In this document: positions 32,506 through 42,847 of the stretch, one piece after another
How the letters are laid out: each line of letters starts with the position of its first letter
Numbering within the stretch: position 1 is the stretch's first letter
NCBI GenBank assembly: GCA_947253655.1
Contig: CAMYAE010000008.1
Location: 16,390-80,389, forward strand
Direction: 5' to 3'
DNA from: an uncultured Bacteroidales bacterium
Lineage (GTDB): Bacteria > Bacteroidota > Bacteroidia > Bacteroidales > UBA932
Length of the DNA: 64,000 nt
The notes under the pieces: generated by a model
Database searches by the model: none
The model's input: the letters and a program-made list of their open reading frames with translations, nothing else
Told to the model about the DNA's origin: nothing
Translations under genes and position numbers: made by a program

Positions 32506-34959
32506 CTATTCGTTAAAACCGTTCTTATAGGCATCTATAATCTTACTAAGCTCCGCAAGGTCATCTACAAGAACTTGTCTCGGCTTGGAGCCTTCCTGCG
32601 GCCCGACAATACCGGCTGCCTCAAGCTGATCCATTACCCTACCGGCTTTTGCATATCCCATGCCAAGTTTTCTCTGGAGATCCGATGTCGAGCCTCGCTG
32701 AGACATAACCACTTGTTTTGCAGCCTCTTCAAACCGCTCATCCAAATTCCGCATGTCAATCATAGCCACGCCGTCCTCCGTCTTATCAGGCTCAGGCTCA
32801 GGCAGATAATACGGAGTGTTGTAACTCTTCTTATATCCTTTCTGCTCTGAAATAAATTTGGTGACATCATTGATTTCGCTGCCGCTTATATAGGCACACT
32901 GCACCCTCTCCATATCTACACCGGCATAATATATCATATCCCCCTTTCCTATCAGCTTTTCAGCTCCGGGAGAATCAAGAATTGTTCTGGAATCAGTCAT
33001 AGAGAAGACTCTGAAGGCAATTCTGGTCGGGAAGTTGGACTTGATAAGTCCCGTTATCACATCCACCGAAGGTCTCTGGGTGGCAAGCACTACATGGATT
33101 CCCGCAGCTCTTCCTTTCTGTGCAAGACGGATGACCGATGTCGAAATGCTTCGGGCAGTAGCCTTGCTCTCGTTAGAGGCACCCACGGACATTGTAAGGT
33201 CGGCATATTCATCCACAACAACGACAATATACGGCAGATATTTATGCCCTTGGTCGGGACGTAAATGACGATCCTTGTATTTTTCGTTGTAGAGCTTGAT
33301 ATTGTTCACCATTGCTGTGCTTAGCAGCTCATATCTGGCATCCATTTCCACGCAAAGAGCTTTAAGCATAATTTCAGCCTGCTTCGGAGACTTTGCTATT
33401 GAGTTGGCGGTCTCATCAGCCTCGCTCGCTCCGGGCATAACGGCAAGATAATGGTTCAGAAGCCGGGAATAAGCGGTGAACTCAACCATTTTAGGGTCTA
33501 CAAACACGAATTTCAACTCGGAAGGATGCTTTGAATAGAGCAATGACGAAATCAGCACATTCAGTCCGACCGACTTGCCCTGCTTCGTGGCTCCGGCAAC
33601 AAGCAGATGAGGAGCGTCCGCCAGGTCGAAAACCTTGACTTTCTGGGTTATAGTATATCCTATAGCGACAGGCAGCTCGGCCTTGCTCTCACGAAAAGCA
33701 TCGTCATTGAGCATAGCCTTGAGAGGCACCATTGAAGGCTTGTCATTCGCAACTTCAATACCTACGGAGTCGGCAAGGGTGACCACCCTGACTCCTTTGG
33801 CGTGCAAGGCCATTGCAATGTCATCCTGGAGATTTTTGATAGAAGAAATCTTCACTCCGGGAGCCGGATATACCTTGTAGAGGGTGACAGTAGGACCGAC
33901 CACCGCCTTAACGTTGTCTACATCAATCTTATAGGTCTTAAGCGTAGCCCTAATCTTATAATTGTTCCTCTTAAGCTCTTCCGGAGACACTTCCTGACGG
34001 GAATTCTCATAATCTTCCAGGAGATTTAAAGGAGGAAATCTGAAATTCTTCAAATCGTCTCTGACATCAATTCGCGGCAGTTCTTTGGTCACATCAGTGG
34101 ACAAGTCCTCTCCGGCCACAACCTCAAGTTTGTCCGCATCGGTCGCTTCCTCGGACTCCGTGCCACTCTCCGGAGCAGAAACCGTGTCGGATGAAGCAAT
34201 CGCTTCCGCAGGTCCGGCCGCCTTTTCCGCTGCCGATTCAACTACGCCGGCCTCTGGCTCTTCCTCCTTGGCTTCTGCCTTTGCCAACCAGTTAAAACTC
34301 TTTCTTGAAGTTGCAGCTTCATCATTAGCCACATCTTCTTCTGACACTTCTTCCTCTTTACCGCCGGCTCCTTTGCCGATATTCATGAACCAATTCGAGA
34401 AACGCTTGCTGACGAACACGGACCAGGCTACAAGCATTATGACGAGCAGGAAGAAAGTCAATATCCTCCCGAACAGATTTTCCGACCATGCAATAACAAG
34501 AGAGCCGCATTCCCCTCCCAAGCCGCCTCCGAAAAGCGTGTTAATATTGAAAAGCCTTGAAAAAAACGAGAGGACAAATGATGAGATGAAGGCTGCGGAA
34601 ATAGCCAATATCACTGCTTTCACGACAGAAAAGGACCTCCGCCCCAAAAGCATCCTCAAAGCGAGAATAAAAAAGGCTATGACAAGGGCGAAAGAGCCTA
34701 AGCCAAACCAACGGCATATCATCAGGTGGCCAAGCCCGGCACCTGCCTTTCCTGCGGCATTATGCACATCCAAATCCCGGTTGAGCCAGTCAGGATCACC
34801 CAATAGACTCCTGTCCGCTTTCCAGGTAAACAGATAGGAAAAGGAAGACAGGAGTGCATAAACGGCAAATGCCAAGACAACAAGACCTGAAATCTTCACA
34901 ATCTTTGTCCTGCGTTCAGGGTCCATTTCGGCCCAGAATGATAATAGCCTACGGAACAT
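32506..34959 (-). CDS. ftsK: DNA translocase FtsK/SpoIIIE family
   Basis: Septal DNA pump for chromosome segregation. The 817-residue protein has about four N-terminal membrane helices (25-185), an acidic Ala/Glu-rich linker (about 205-290), the alpha/beta motor with Walker A VAGATKQGKSVGLN and Walker B YIVVVVDEYADL, and a C-terminal gamma winged helix (DLQRKLGMGYAKAGRVMDQL) that reads KOPS-like sequences. I use the ATG at 34957-34959; a TTG one codon earlier also opens the frame. It lies 3 bp after the DUF4290 gene and 12 bp before lolA. Confidence 0.95.
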   Translation of the reverse strand: MFRRLLSFWAEMDPERRTKIVKISGLVVLAFAVYALLSSFSYLFTWKADRSLLGDPDWLNRDLDVHNAAGKAGAGLGHLMICRWFGLGSFALVIAFFILALRMLLGRRSFSVVKAVILAISAAFISSFVLSFFSRLFNINTLFGGGLGGECGSLVIAWSENLFGRILTFFLLVIMLVAWSVFVSKRFSNWFMNIGKGAGGKEEEVSEEDVANDEAATSRKSFNWLAKAEAKEEEPEAGVVESAAEKAAGPAEAIASSDTVSAPESGTESEEATDADKLEVVAGEDLSTDVTKELPRIDVRDDLKNFRFPPLNLLEDYENSRQEVSPEELKRNNYKIRATLKTYKIDVDNVKAVVGPTVTLYKVYPAPGVKISSIKNLQDDIAMALHAKGVRVVTLADSVGIEVANDKPSMVPLKAMLNDDAFRESKAELPVAIGYTITQKVKVFDLADAPHLLVAGATKQGKSVGLNVLISSLLYSKHPSELKFVFVDPKMVEFTAYSRLLNHYLAVMPGASEADETANSIAKSPKQAEIMLKALCVEMDARYELLSTAMVNNIKLYNEKYKDRHLRPDQGHKYLPYIVVVVDEYADLTMSVGASNESKATARSISTSVIRLAQKGRAAGIHVVLATQRPSVDVITGLIKSNFPTRIAFRVFSMTDSRTILDSPGAEKLIGKGDMIYYAGVDMERVQCAYISGSEINDVTKFISEQKGYKKSYNTPYYLPEPEPDKTEDGVAMIDMRNLDERFEEAAKQVVMSQRGSTSDLQRKLGMGYAKAGRVMDQLEAAGIVGPQEGSKPRQVLVDDLAELSKIIDAYKNGFNE

Positions 34960-34962
34960 CAA

Positions 34963-35649
34963 CTACCTGCCTTTTTGATGATTTTTCCTTTGAAAATTGC
35001 GTTTCTGCTGTCCGTTATTCTTCCGGTTGCCGTTCCCGCTGAAATTCAGATTAAGGCTCGGCTTGCTGAAATTGGCATCGGAGGATATTTTCGTAAGGCT
35101 CAGGTCCTCAGGGACTTTAATCCTATAATCCGATAATTTCTCTATATCCTTGAATATCGTGCTGTCAGCCACACTGTCCTTGTTCCATATAAGATATTGC
35201 TGACGCATGTAAATAGCGAGAGACCTTATCATAGCCGTTTTCTGCTCCCCGTCCTCCTCACTTGCTATCAGGTCGATTATGCTCTCTATATTTCTGCCGT
35301 AATGGCTTGCCTTTATAGGCTTTTTCTTCAATGGAATTACCATAGGCTTCACCTGGCGCGCCTCCGGCAACGGTATCGGATACGGAGAATCCACATCCAG
35401 GTCATAATCAGCCATAATATACAGGTGATCCCATAATTTATGCTCCCAATTCTCTTCTTGGTGAACTTCAGGATTTAGGATTGCCATAACCCGCACGACA
35501 GCCCTGGCCTGCTCCGATCTCTTGTCCCTGTCTGCGATATCCTTAAGCTTTTCCACCATTTTCAGCACATTCCTCCCGTATTCGGGCATGCTGAGTTTTT
35601 CACGCTCCGTATTATAGTCGAGCGAAGTATTTTTATTTTCATCAATCAT
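34963..35649 (-). CDS. DUF4290 family protein
   Basis: A 228-residue cytoplasmic protein typical of Bacteroidota: YNTEREKLSMPEYGRNVLKMVE, RAVVRVMAILNP, ENWEHKLWDHLYIM and YGRNIESIIDLI. The C-terminal 35 residues are a basic, Asn/Gly/Lys/Arg-rich tail suggesting nucleic-acid binding. The function of DUF4290 is unknown. It is the first gene of the DUF4290-ftsK-lolA run; a -7 box TAACTTTG lies at 35677-35684 (minus strand) just beyond the end of the addA-like gene. Confidence 0.88.
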   Translation of the reverse strand: MIDENKNTSLDYNTEREKLSMPEYGRNVLKMVEKLKDIADRDKRSEQARAVVRVMAILNPEVHQEENWEHKLWDHLYIMADYDLDVDSPYPIPLPEARQVKPMVIPLKKKPIKASHYGRNIESIIDLIASEEDGEQKTAMIRSLAIYMRQQYLIWNKDSVADSTIFKDIEKLSDYRIKVPEDLSLTKISSDANFSKPSLNLNFSGNGNRKNNGQQKRNFQRKNHQKGR

Positions 35650-35688
35650 ATCAATTATCGGAATAAGTCTTGTCTACAAAGTTAACAA

Positions 35689-38600
35689 TTAATTTCCAAT
35701 GACCTTATCAACAGGCTCATTTTCGCTGAATACATACCAAATATATGCGGATACGTCCTTATATCCGAGCCTCGAATAAAGCCCGGCATAGCGGCTTACC
35801 TGCTTCCTGTAATATTTTTTCGGCTCGCCAAATTTATAGTCCACTATAATTATCCTGCCGTCAAGTTCAATCACCCGGTCGGGCCGGTATATGCAGCCGT
35901 CAGTATCAACAAGAGCCCTCTCGTTGCGTACCGTAGCCGTATTCTCGGAAAACCAGCCATAGGATTCAACCGATTGGATAGCAGCTTTGAGGAGGGCTTC
36001 GGCTTCCCTGCCCCGATCCGGCGTGAGGTCTCCGGAATCTACAGCAGTTGCAACGGCAGCTCCCAAATCCTTCACGTACTCCACAGAAGCCAATATATTA
36101 TGCAGCACCGTACCCTTACGCCTTGCAGAAGCCCCGCCCCCCACACTGCCGTCTTCTGCAAAGAAGTCGGTGGAATCGGCATTGAATTTCAATCTCTGCT
36201 CCGGCTGCCCTTCCTCATCTTCGTGCATTTCCGGATTTGGGGAATAGGACCTGAAAGGCGAGGCAATGCTAATAGGAGCGTCGGACGGCAATATCAGTTT
36301 CTTGTTCTTCTTCTCAGCGGCTGCAAAATCATACAATTCTCCCAAGCGATAACGCTGCGTCTCGCCGGTCTCCACTGCGGCAAATCCGTGATCCGGCTTC
36401 GACACATATTCGTATAGAAAAGGTGCAAGACCATCGGAACTATTATTCAATGTAATGATATGCAATCCCTTAGACGGCCTCGTAAACGCTACGTAAGCTA
36501 CATTTATCACGTCTACGAAGAGCTTGCCGAGTTCATTCCTATAATCATCTCTGAACATGGAGTTATCCGCAGACTTTGTCAGATGTACATCAAAAATCCG
36601 ACCGTCCAAACCTGACAGAGCAGTGCCGGCGCCATCCGGGGCACACCAGAACTTTTCATTAGGTCTTATTGAAAGCTCCTTATTGTCTGGCTTGTACAAA
36701 TATATGACATAAGGGAACTCAAGCCCTTTGGCTTTGTGTATGGTGATGATTTTCACCGCATCCTTGCTCTCCGGAGAAGATATCTTAGACTTGTTCTCTT
36801 TCCACTCTTCCAAGAAGCCCCTCAGATTGTTGCCGTTCGATGCAACATATTTCTGGACTATATCCATAAATGACTGGATATAAAGGGTGTGTTTTGCCAG
36901 AATGCCTGGCACGTCTTCTTCGATTTTCCTTAAAAAGAAAGAGCATTCGTCAATTATTGAATGGAAATACGAGGGCATAGCCGCAACTTTGCCTTTCGCA
37001 ATATAGCCTGCCACCTTGTCATCAGGATTATCGAGCAGGGTCAGACAAGCCACCACTTTCCTTATCACATAAGAACTTTTGACAGAAAGGGAATCGTTGG
37101 TTACAACGGAAATCCCGTTTTCAATGAGGTATCCGGCGATCTCGCTGCCTAAGTTGTTTGTCCTTACGAGAACGGCTATATCACCCGGCTGAGCTCCTCT
37201 TGCAATGACCTCCTCTATAGCTTCTTTCACCTTTGAGAACAAGCTGTCCTTTTCTGCAAAAGTGATGTCCACACTACCGTCGGCAACTTCAGATGAACGG
37301 CATTTCTGCTCTGTGGTACTATATATGCCCGAAATAAGTCCAGATGAGCCTCCGAGTTTTTTATCAAGCCTTTCCGCCATATACGGGAAGAACCCGTTAT
37401 TGAAGCTGACAATAGACCTAAGGCTCCTATAATTTTCTTGCAGCACCGTATTTACGGTTTCAGCACCGGCTTCTTCAAATTCCCTTTCAACCTCATTATC
37501 GAGCAGATTCCAGTCGGAGCCTCTCCAGCGATATATGCTTTGCTTGACATCCCCGACTATAAGGCTGTATGGTTTCACCTCCTCTTCATCTGAAATATGA
37601 TGATATGATTCATGGGATTGGCTTTCTTTCAGAAGCGGCCGCATATTCTCCCACTGCACCCTTGAAGTGTCCTGAAACTCGTCAAGCAGGAAATTCTCCA
37701 AACGCACTCCGAGTTTTTCATAGATAAAAGGAGCATCCGAGCCGTTGATTATATCTTTCAGCACAGCGTCGGATTCGACAAGTGACATTATATTCTTTTC
37801 TTTGGACAGAGCATCGAACTCCTTGCGCAGTTCTGCCGCGACCCCAAGATCGTGAAGGCTTGACAAAATTCTCAAAGCAGTATTATATTCTGTCAAGGGC
37901 GTGCCGTTCAGTGCTAAAATCTTGGCAAAGCCTCCGTCAAGAGACGTTCCGATAGCCGCTTTCTTGTCTCCTGCCTTTTCATCCGAGACAATGAAAAGTT
38001 CTTTCTCTCCGCTCATGCAATCCAACAATGTAGCACTCGGATCAAACTTGTCCCCTTTCCTGAAATCCTCTAATTTAGCAAGCCCGCCGTAAAAATTCGC
38101 TCTGAAATCAGAGGCATCATAACCTAAGTCCGTAAGTTTCTTTACTATCTCACCTGCGGTAGTCCGTATGTCACGGGCAAAAGTCTCGGCTACATCGGAG
38201 CAAAGCTTTTCAATCCTGCCGATCTCGGCCTTTGAATAAGCCTTGGCCTCATCAATATGCAGTTTTTCCGCCAGGTCGCTATGAGAAAAGTGCATAATCC
38301 TCTTTGCCACATCCACAAGACGTGCCTCCATATTATATTTGCGTCCCTCGGAAAGATCGTTCATCGCCCCTTCGGTAAGCCAATCCAAGAGGTCTTTGTT
38401 GTCCGGAGTTATGGCATCCAAAAACCTGTCCACACTCTCCTCAATCATGGAGTCACGGTCAAGTTCAATTTTGTACGATGCGAACTGGCCGATTTCCCTT
38501 GCAAAAGATTTAAGTGTCTTTTGGAAAAACTTGTCTATTGTGCTGACTGAAAAAGAGCTGTAATCGTGAAGAATGGCATTCAGACATAGCCCGGCTTCTC

Positions 38601-38886
38601 TTTTAAGCTCGTCCTCGTCTTTGCATACGGCAGGCTTGTCGAGCTGCTCCGGTCCCGGAAGAAAATATTTCCGAAAGTCCGACCTATCGGGATATGTTGC
38701 AAGGACATACAATTCTTTCAGAATCCTGGTTTTCATCTCGTCGGTGGCCTTGTTGGTAAAGGTGACCGCAAGTATATGCCGATAGGCATTGGACACAGCC
38801 TTTTTCCGCAAAAGGATGTGTATATAGTTTTTTGCGAGGTTATAGGTTTTGCCGGACCCCGCAGAGGCTTTCATTATTTCTATCAT
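35689..38886 (-). CDS. addA: UvrD/RecB-like helicase-nuclease (AddA-type)
   Basis: A 1065-residue superfamily 1 helicase fused to a RecB-type nuclease. Walker A is KASAGSGKT (6-14), motif II is in LLDEFQDTS, motif III/IV around SIYRWRGSDW and LQENYRSL, motif V HKAKGLEFPYVI and motif VI VAFTRPSKGLHII. The C-terminal nuclease has E-x-D-G-R-I-I-I-V-D-Y-K (catalytic Asp and D-Y-K) followed by QVSRYAGLY. With the nuclease encoded 7 bp upstream it should form an AddAB/RexAB-like complex that processes double-strand breaks for RecA loading. Confidence 0.9.
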   Translation of the reverse strand: MIEIMKASAGSGKTYNLAKNYIHILLRKKAVSNAYRHILAVTFTNKATDEMKTRILKELYVLATYPDRSDFRKYFLPGPEQLDKPAVCKDEDELKREAGLCLNAILHDYSSFSVSTIDKFFQKTLKSFAREIGQFASYKIELDRDSMIEESVDRFLDAITPDNKDLLDWLTEGAMNDLSEGRKYNMEARLVDVAKRIMHFSHSDLAEKLHIDEAKAYSKAEIGRIEKLCSDVAETFARDIRTTAGEIVKKLTDLGYDASDFRANFYGGLAKLEDFRKGDKFDPSATLLDCMSGEKELFIVSDEKAGDKKAAIGTSLDGGFAKILALNGTPLTEYNTALRILSSLHDLGVAAELRKEFDALSKEKNIMSLVESDAVLKDIINGSDAPFIYEKLGVRLENFLLDEFQDTSRVQWENMRPLLKESQSHESYHHISDEEEVKPYSLIVGDVKQSIYRWRGSDWNLLDNEVEREFEEAGAETVNTVLQENYRSLRSIVSFNNGFFPYMAERLDKKLGGSSGLISGIYSTTEQKCRSSEVADGSVDITFAEKDSLFSKVKEAIEEVIARGAQPGDIAVLVRTNNLGSEIAGYLIENGISVVTNDSLSVKSSYVIRKVVACLTLLDNPDDKVAGYIAKGKVAAMPSYFHSIIDECSFFLRKIEEDVPGILAKHTLYIQSFMDIVQKYVASNGNNLRGFLEEWKENKSKISSPESKDAVKIITIHKAKGLEFPYVIYLYKPDNKELSIRPNEKFWCAPDGAGTALSGLDGRIFDVHLTKSADNSMFRDDYRNELGKLFVDVINVAYVAFTRPSKGLHIITLNNSSDGLAPFLYEYVSKPDHGFAAVETGETQRYRLGELYDFAAAEKKNKKLILPSDAPISIASPFRSYSPNPEMHEDEEGQPEQRLKFNADSTDFFAEDGSVGGGASARRKGTVLHNILASVEYVKDLGAAVATAVDSGDLTPDRGREAEALLKAAIQSVESYGWFSENTATVRNERALVDTDGCIYRPDRVIELDGRIIIVDYKFGEPKKYYRKQVSRYAGLYSRLGYKDVSAYIWYVFSENEPVDKVIGN

Positions 38887-38893
38887 ATCTTAG

Positions 38894-41800
38894 TCATCTG
38901 CCGCATATATCCTTAAAATCGCAATATTTGCAAACCTCGGTGTCAGCGGTACGCCTGAAACCTTTCTCTATTGAAGACAATTCGTCCAGCAAGCCGGTCA
39001 GCCGCTCTTGCACAAGTTCAATAAAATACTCGTTTACCGGGACATTCCGGACAGGCTCTTTAAAAAGTCCGGTTACGTGATATATGGAATTGTGCAATTT
39101 CTTCCCTTTGGCAGCCTCAATTCCCTCCACCAATTTGTCATACACAAAAAGCTGGAAAGCAATTTTAGGGCGTGCTGCATGAGGGGTGTCGGGAGAAAAC
39201 AAGGCTTCTACAAGGGATTCTATATCTGCCAGCACCTTGTCATCGTTTTGTCTTTCATTCTTCCTTTCCCCGATGGACTTTTCCTTGTCCAGAACTTTCC
39301 CGGTCTTATAATCCACAACCCTCATCATATCGCCTACACTGTCCAGACGATCGATATATCCTATGAAACGGTAGCCGTTAAACTCCCATTCCCTTTTAAG
39401 TTCCAGCCCATGTATCCTGAAACGTCTTTGATTGGACGCTGCCAGGAAATCACTATCTCTTTTCAATGTGTTTAGCACATAACTCTCTATCAAGTTGCCG
39501 GTCACCAAATCCCGCCCCGAAATCTCAAATGACGACATTTCACGCTTTATGAGAGAGTCGATTTTAGCCCTGATATCCGCAGGACGTTTAAGCCACGAGT
39601 CAATGTAATCTTTACTTATGCAGTCTTCCTGCCTGATCTTTTCCGCAGCTCCCGGCAAATCCAAATCGAAATCCGGAGACATGGCCTCTTCTCCGGTATA
39701 CAGGGCTTGCATGAGCGAATGGAAGATCCGCCCCACCATGCCGCCGTCCATATATTCGGCAACATCTTTCTCCACATCCAGACCTTTCACAACCGAATAA
39801 TAGAATTTCGCAGGACACGAAAGATATTTCTCTATCGAAGAAGCGGAGAGGCGTGTACCCTTTATCCGCTCGATATCATCCATTGTTTTGACAATCTCAG
39901 GCTCCTGCCTTTCTTCCACCTTTGCTTCCGCTACGGCTCTCCTGAACTCAAGAGCAAACCTCTCACGATAGATATATTCAAGCTGCTTGATATAACGGCT
40001 CTCCTCTCCCGATTTCAATTCTTCCTGCCTTGAATCGAAGACGAGCCAGACCTTTGACGCACGCTGAATCATCCTGTAGAAATAGTAGGCCCAAACCCTG
40101 TCCTGATATTCGTAAGTCGGCAGCCCGAATCCTTTGCGGATTTCAGGAGGAATAAAAGACGAGGATATGTTCTTATTCGGGAAGATGCCCTCATTGGCGG
40201 ACAATATCACAATATTGGAAAAATCCAAAGCCCTTGTCTCCAAAGGTCCCATTATCTGAAGCCCCTTCAACGGCTCGCCGTTAAAAGGAACGGATATGCC
40301 CGAAAGCAGGCGGTCTATAAGCCTGACATAAGTAGCCGGCAGCAATTCCAAAGTCCGTCTCATAAGCAGATTGATGCTCCGGTAGCATTTTCTTGCGAAT
40401 TCGAGTTCAAGCCCGGCTCCCGGCATACCGGCATAAGATATTGACACTGCCTTGATTAAATCAAGAATATATTTACCGAAATCCTCTATCTGCGAAGCAG
40501 AAGCCGTATTAATGTCTTTTATAATAGGAGAGAATACAATCTCCATAAGAGGCTGTCCGGCAAAGTCGGACTGTGGCACATAATATTTTGCCTCGGCTCG
40601 GATTGCGTCCATCTTTATCCTCCCCTCCTCTCCAACCGCAGCCCGGAATATTTCATTTGAGAATATAGGCCTTACATAGCGATGATAAAAGCACCACTGT
40701 CCGTCAGAGCGCTTCCTCAAATGCAACTGCATGGCAATTGTCAATTTTACAAGGGCGAAAACGGAGCTTCCTGACATCGGATACCCCATTGTAATGTTAA
40801 TATCCTCTATTTCAGGCGGAATCGTGTTCAGAAGCGGCAGGAGCAACTCCTCGTCAGGGATGACTATGGCACAATCCATTATTTCGGAATCCTTATTGCC
40901 TGCATCATTGCCTGCTTCCTTTTTCCTCTCTTCTATCTCGTTCAATATCAACGGTATCTGACTTGTCTGCCCGACAGAAGACGGCACGGAAATCACGTCA
41001 ATTGCCGGATTGCCAAGTCCATCCGGATCCAACTCAAAAGCCTGTGGAAACATTTCCGTATTGCCTGTACCGTTTCCGTCCCTCATGAATTTGGAAGCCC
41101 TGTTCTGAGGGTCCCTGATAATCTTGCTTGAAAAATCCCAGCAGAACTCTGCAAGCCCGGCGTCCCTCATTCTTTTCATCACTGTCTTTTCGCATTCGTT
41201 CAATGCGTTCAGTCCTACGAAAATATATTTTTCCGTCTCCTTGAAATGTTCTTTCAGCACATCCGAGGCAGACTTGGCTTTCATCATTTCCGCCAGCTTC
41301 CTGTACACCATTCCTTCATAGGACAAGCCATTATCCGACAAAGCTTTATTGAACTCTGAATATATCGGATATAACATATTCCAAATTCTCAGAAAATCCT
41401 TTTTCGCACCACCTGTCGTCTTCGACCAATCACCCTCCTTGAAATGTGCGACAAGACGTTCAATCGCCTCTCTCTGGGCAGGCTCCAACTCGTCAAGGCC
41501 GGAATCAATTGCCCTGAATTCTGAAATATTCGCAAAAATCCTGTCTGCTCTTACGAGGTATTTGTCTACATCGTTGAAATCCGCTATAAGCACATCGCCC
41601 CAATATATGAAATCGTCCAAAGAATCAGGGACAGCACCTTTTGGCAAAGCCTTTTTATAACAGTCGTATAGACATAGCAGCTGGGTAATTCTGTCGGTTT
41701 CCTTAACTCCGCTCAATGCGTAGAAAAAATCATTGACGGTAAACATCAAAGGCATAATAATGGGTCTGGCAACTCCGTTGTGTCCGAAAGCTGCCGCATT

Positions 41801-41941
41801 CATCGCAGAATCTGCCACAACTTCGGAGAGGTATTTCCCGAAAAAGGCAAGCGAACGTCTGCTTGGGAAAATAAAGCACTCCCTTTCTATATCATGTCCT
41901 ATGAAATAATGTTCTGCAACCTGCTTTAGGAAAGGCGTCAT
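38894..41941 (-). CDS. addB: AddB-like PD-(D/E)XK nuclease subunit
   Basis: A 1015-residue protein with an inactivated helicase-like N-terminal part (ECFIFPSRRSLAFFGKYL, no Walker A) and a C-terminal nuclease: SIEKYLSCPAKFYYSVV, then MRVVDYKTGKVL with catalytic D and K, then CKYCDFKDIC at the very end. The Cys in SCPAKF plus the three C-terminal Cys match the iron-sulphur staple of AddB. It is the first gene of the addB-addA pair, with 7 bp to addA, and follows the M48 protease gene by 7 bp. Confidence 0.87.
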   Translation of the reverse strand: MTPFLKQVAEHYFIGHDIERECFIFPSRRSLAFFGKYLSEVVADSAMNAAAFGHNGVARPIIMPLMFTVNDFFYALSGVKETDRITQLLCLYDCYKKALPKGAVPDSLDDFIYWGDVLIADFNDVDKYLVRADRIFANISEFRAIDSGLDELEPAQREAIERLVAHFKEGDWSKTTGGAKKDFLRIWNMLYPIYSEFNKALSDNGLSYEGMVYRKLAEMMKAKSASDVLKEHFKETEKYIFVGLNALNECEKTVMKRMRDAGLAEFCWDFSSKIIRDPQNRASKFMRDGNGTGNTEMFPQAFELDPDGLGNPAIDVISVPSSVGQTSQIPLILNEIEERKKEAGNDAGNKDSEIMDCAIVIPDEELLLPLLNTIPPEIEDINITMGYPMSGSSVFALVKLTIAMQLHLRKRSDGQWCFYHRYVRPIFSNEIFRAAVGEEGRIKMDAIRAEAKYYVPQSDFAGQPLMEIVFSPIIKDINTASASQIEDFGKYILDLIKAVSISYAGMPGAGLELEFARKCYRSINLLMRRTLELLPATYVRLIDRLLSGISVPFNGEPLKGLQIMGPLETRALDFSNIVILSANEGIFPNKNISSSFIPPEIRKGFGLPTYEYQDRVWAYYFYRMIQRASKVWLVFDSRQEELKSGEESRYIKQLEYIYRERFALEFRRAVAEAKVEERQEPEIVKTMDDIERIKGTRLSASSIEKYLSCPAKFYYSVVKGLDVEKDVAEYMDGGMVGRIFHSLMQALYTGEEAMSPDFDLDLPGAAEKIRQEDCISKDYIDSWLKRPADIRAKIDSLIKREMSSFEISGRDLVTGNLIESYVLNTLKRDSDFLAASNQRRFRIHGLELKREWEFNGYRFIGYIDRLDSVGDMMRVVDYKTGKVLDKEKSIGERKNERQNDDKVLADIESLVEALFSPDTPHAARPKIAFQLFVYDKLVEGIEAAKGKKLHNSIYHVTGLFKEPVRNVPVNEYFIELVQERLTGLLDELSSIEKGFRRTADTEVCKYCDFKDICGR

Positions 41942-41948
41942 AAATAAT

Positions 41949-42734
41949 TTATTTTTTCTTATAATAACCGTCCGCAGCCGCCCTGTTGAGCACTCTGTCT
42001 ATACGGGAGTCAAGGTTAGGGTGTGTGGACAGAAGATTGTTCACTAAAGCGTGGCTGGACGCACTGCCGCTCATTTGTTTTAATTTATTGAAAGCCAACG
42101 CCAAAGACACAGGATTTTTCCCGGATCTCTTTAGAAAGGCGTATGCGTAATCGTCAGCGTCGGTCTCTTGTTTCCTTGAATAGCTGGCATTCATAATTGC
42201 CTCTCCCAAGGCCCCGAACTGCGAATCCGTAAGAACTGCTGCCACATCACCCTGAGCGGCAATCCCGTCCATTAGTGCGGAAGTCATCAACGCTTTTTGG
42301 TATGCCTTCTTGGAATGCTTCAAGGCGACATGGCCTATTTCATGACCTATAACTCCAAGGATTTCCTCATCGGACATTATATCCATGAGCTTGGAATATA
42401 CCCTTACGCTGCCGTCGGCACAGGCAAATGCATTAGCCTCATTATTCCGATAAACCTTGAAATTGAGCGGAATGCCCTCGACGGACGTAAATCCCGACAC
42501 AAGTTTGCCAAGCCTAACGGCATAAGGGCTTTCTGCAGGCAGGACCGTGCTCTTGGCGTCAAGCCTCACAATATACTGGTGGACATAAGACTGCATCTGC
42601 TTGTCGGTAATTGACGCTGCACTAATGGCCTTGACAGTGCCTTGAAGGGCACGGCCGGCGTTGAACGATGCAGAACATGATGTCAATACTATGGCAATAC
42701 CCCATAAAAGGGCAAAATATAATCTGTTTTTCAT
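41949..42734 (-). CDS. M48-family zinc metalloprotease, lipoprotein
   Basis: A periplasmic or outer-membrane-anchored protease of 261 residues. The signal ends at the lipobox LTSC. The zinc site HEIGH is present in GVIGHEIGHVALKH, and the third ligand Glu in RKQETDADDYAYAFL. It resembles the LoiP/YcaL/BepA-type lipoprotein M48 peptidases that act in envelope quality control. I start at the ATG at 42732-42734 (MKNRLYFALLW...), dropping 19 non-conserved upstream codons. The leader carries a hairpin with a UUCG-type loop on the plus strand (42754-42767). It is transcribed towards addB. Confidence 0.9.
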   Translation of the reverse strand: MKNRLYFALLWGIAIVLTSCSASFNAGRALQGTVKAISAASITDKQMQSYVHQYIVRLDAKSTVLPAESPYAVRLGKLVSGFTSVEGIPLNFKVYRNNEANAFACADGSVRVYSKLMDIMSDEEILGVIGHEIGHVALKHSKKAYQKALMTSALMDGIAAQGDVAAVLTDSQFGALGEAIMNASYSRKQETDADDYAYAFLKRSGKNPVSLALAFNKLKQMSGSASSHALVNNLLSTHPNLDSRIDRVLNRAAADGYYKKK

Positions 42735-42847
42735 TATTTTACTTATAAAATCCCCTGCTTCGGCAGGTTTTAAAAACATGACCGATTCCATACAAACTTA
42801 ATCATAATAGCTGAATATTTTTTAAATTTGTGGATATAAAATCAAAA

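Noticed and set aside
34085..34837. 250-codon plus-strand ORF rich in Ser/Ala/Pro
   Set aside because: It is a shadow of the acidic linker of ftsK on the other strand, with no start signal or homology.
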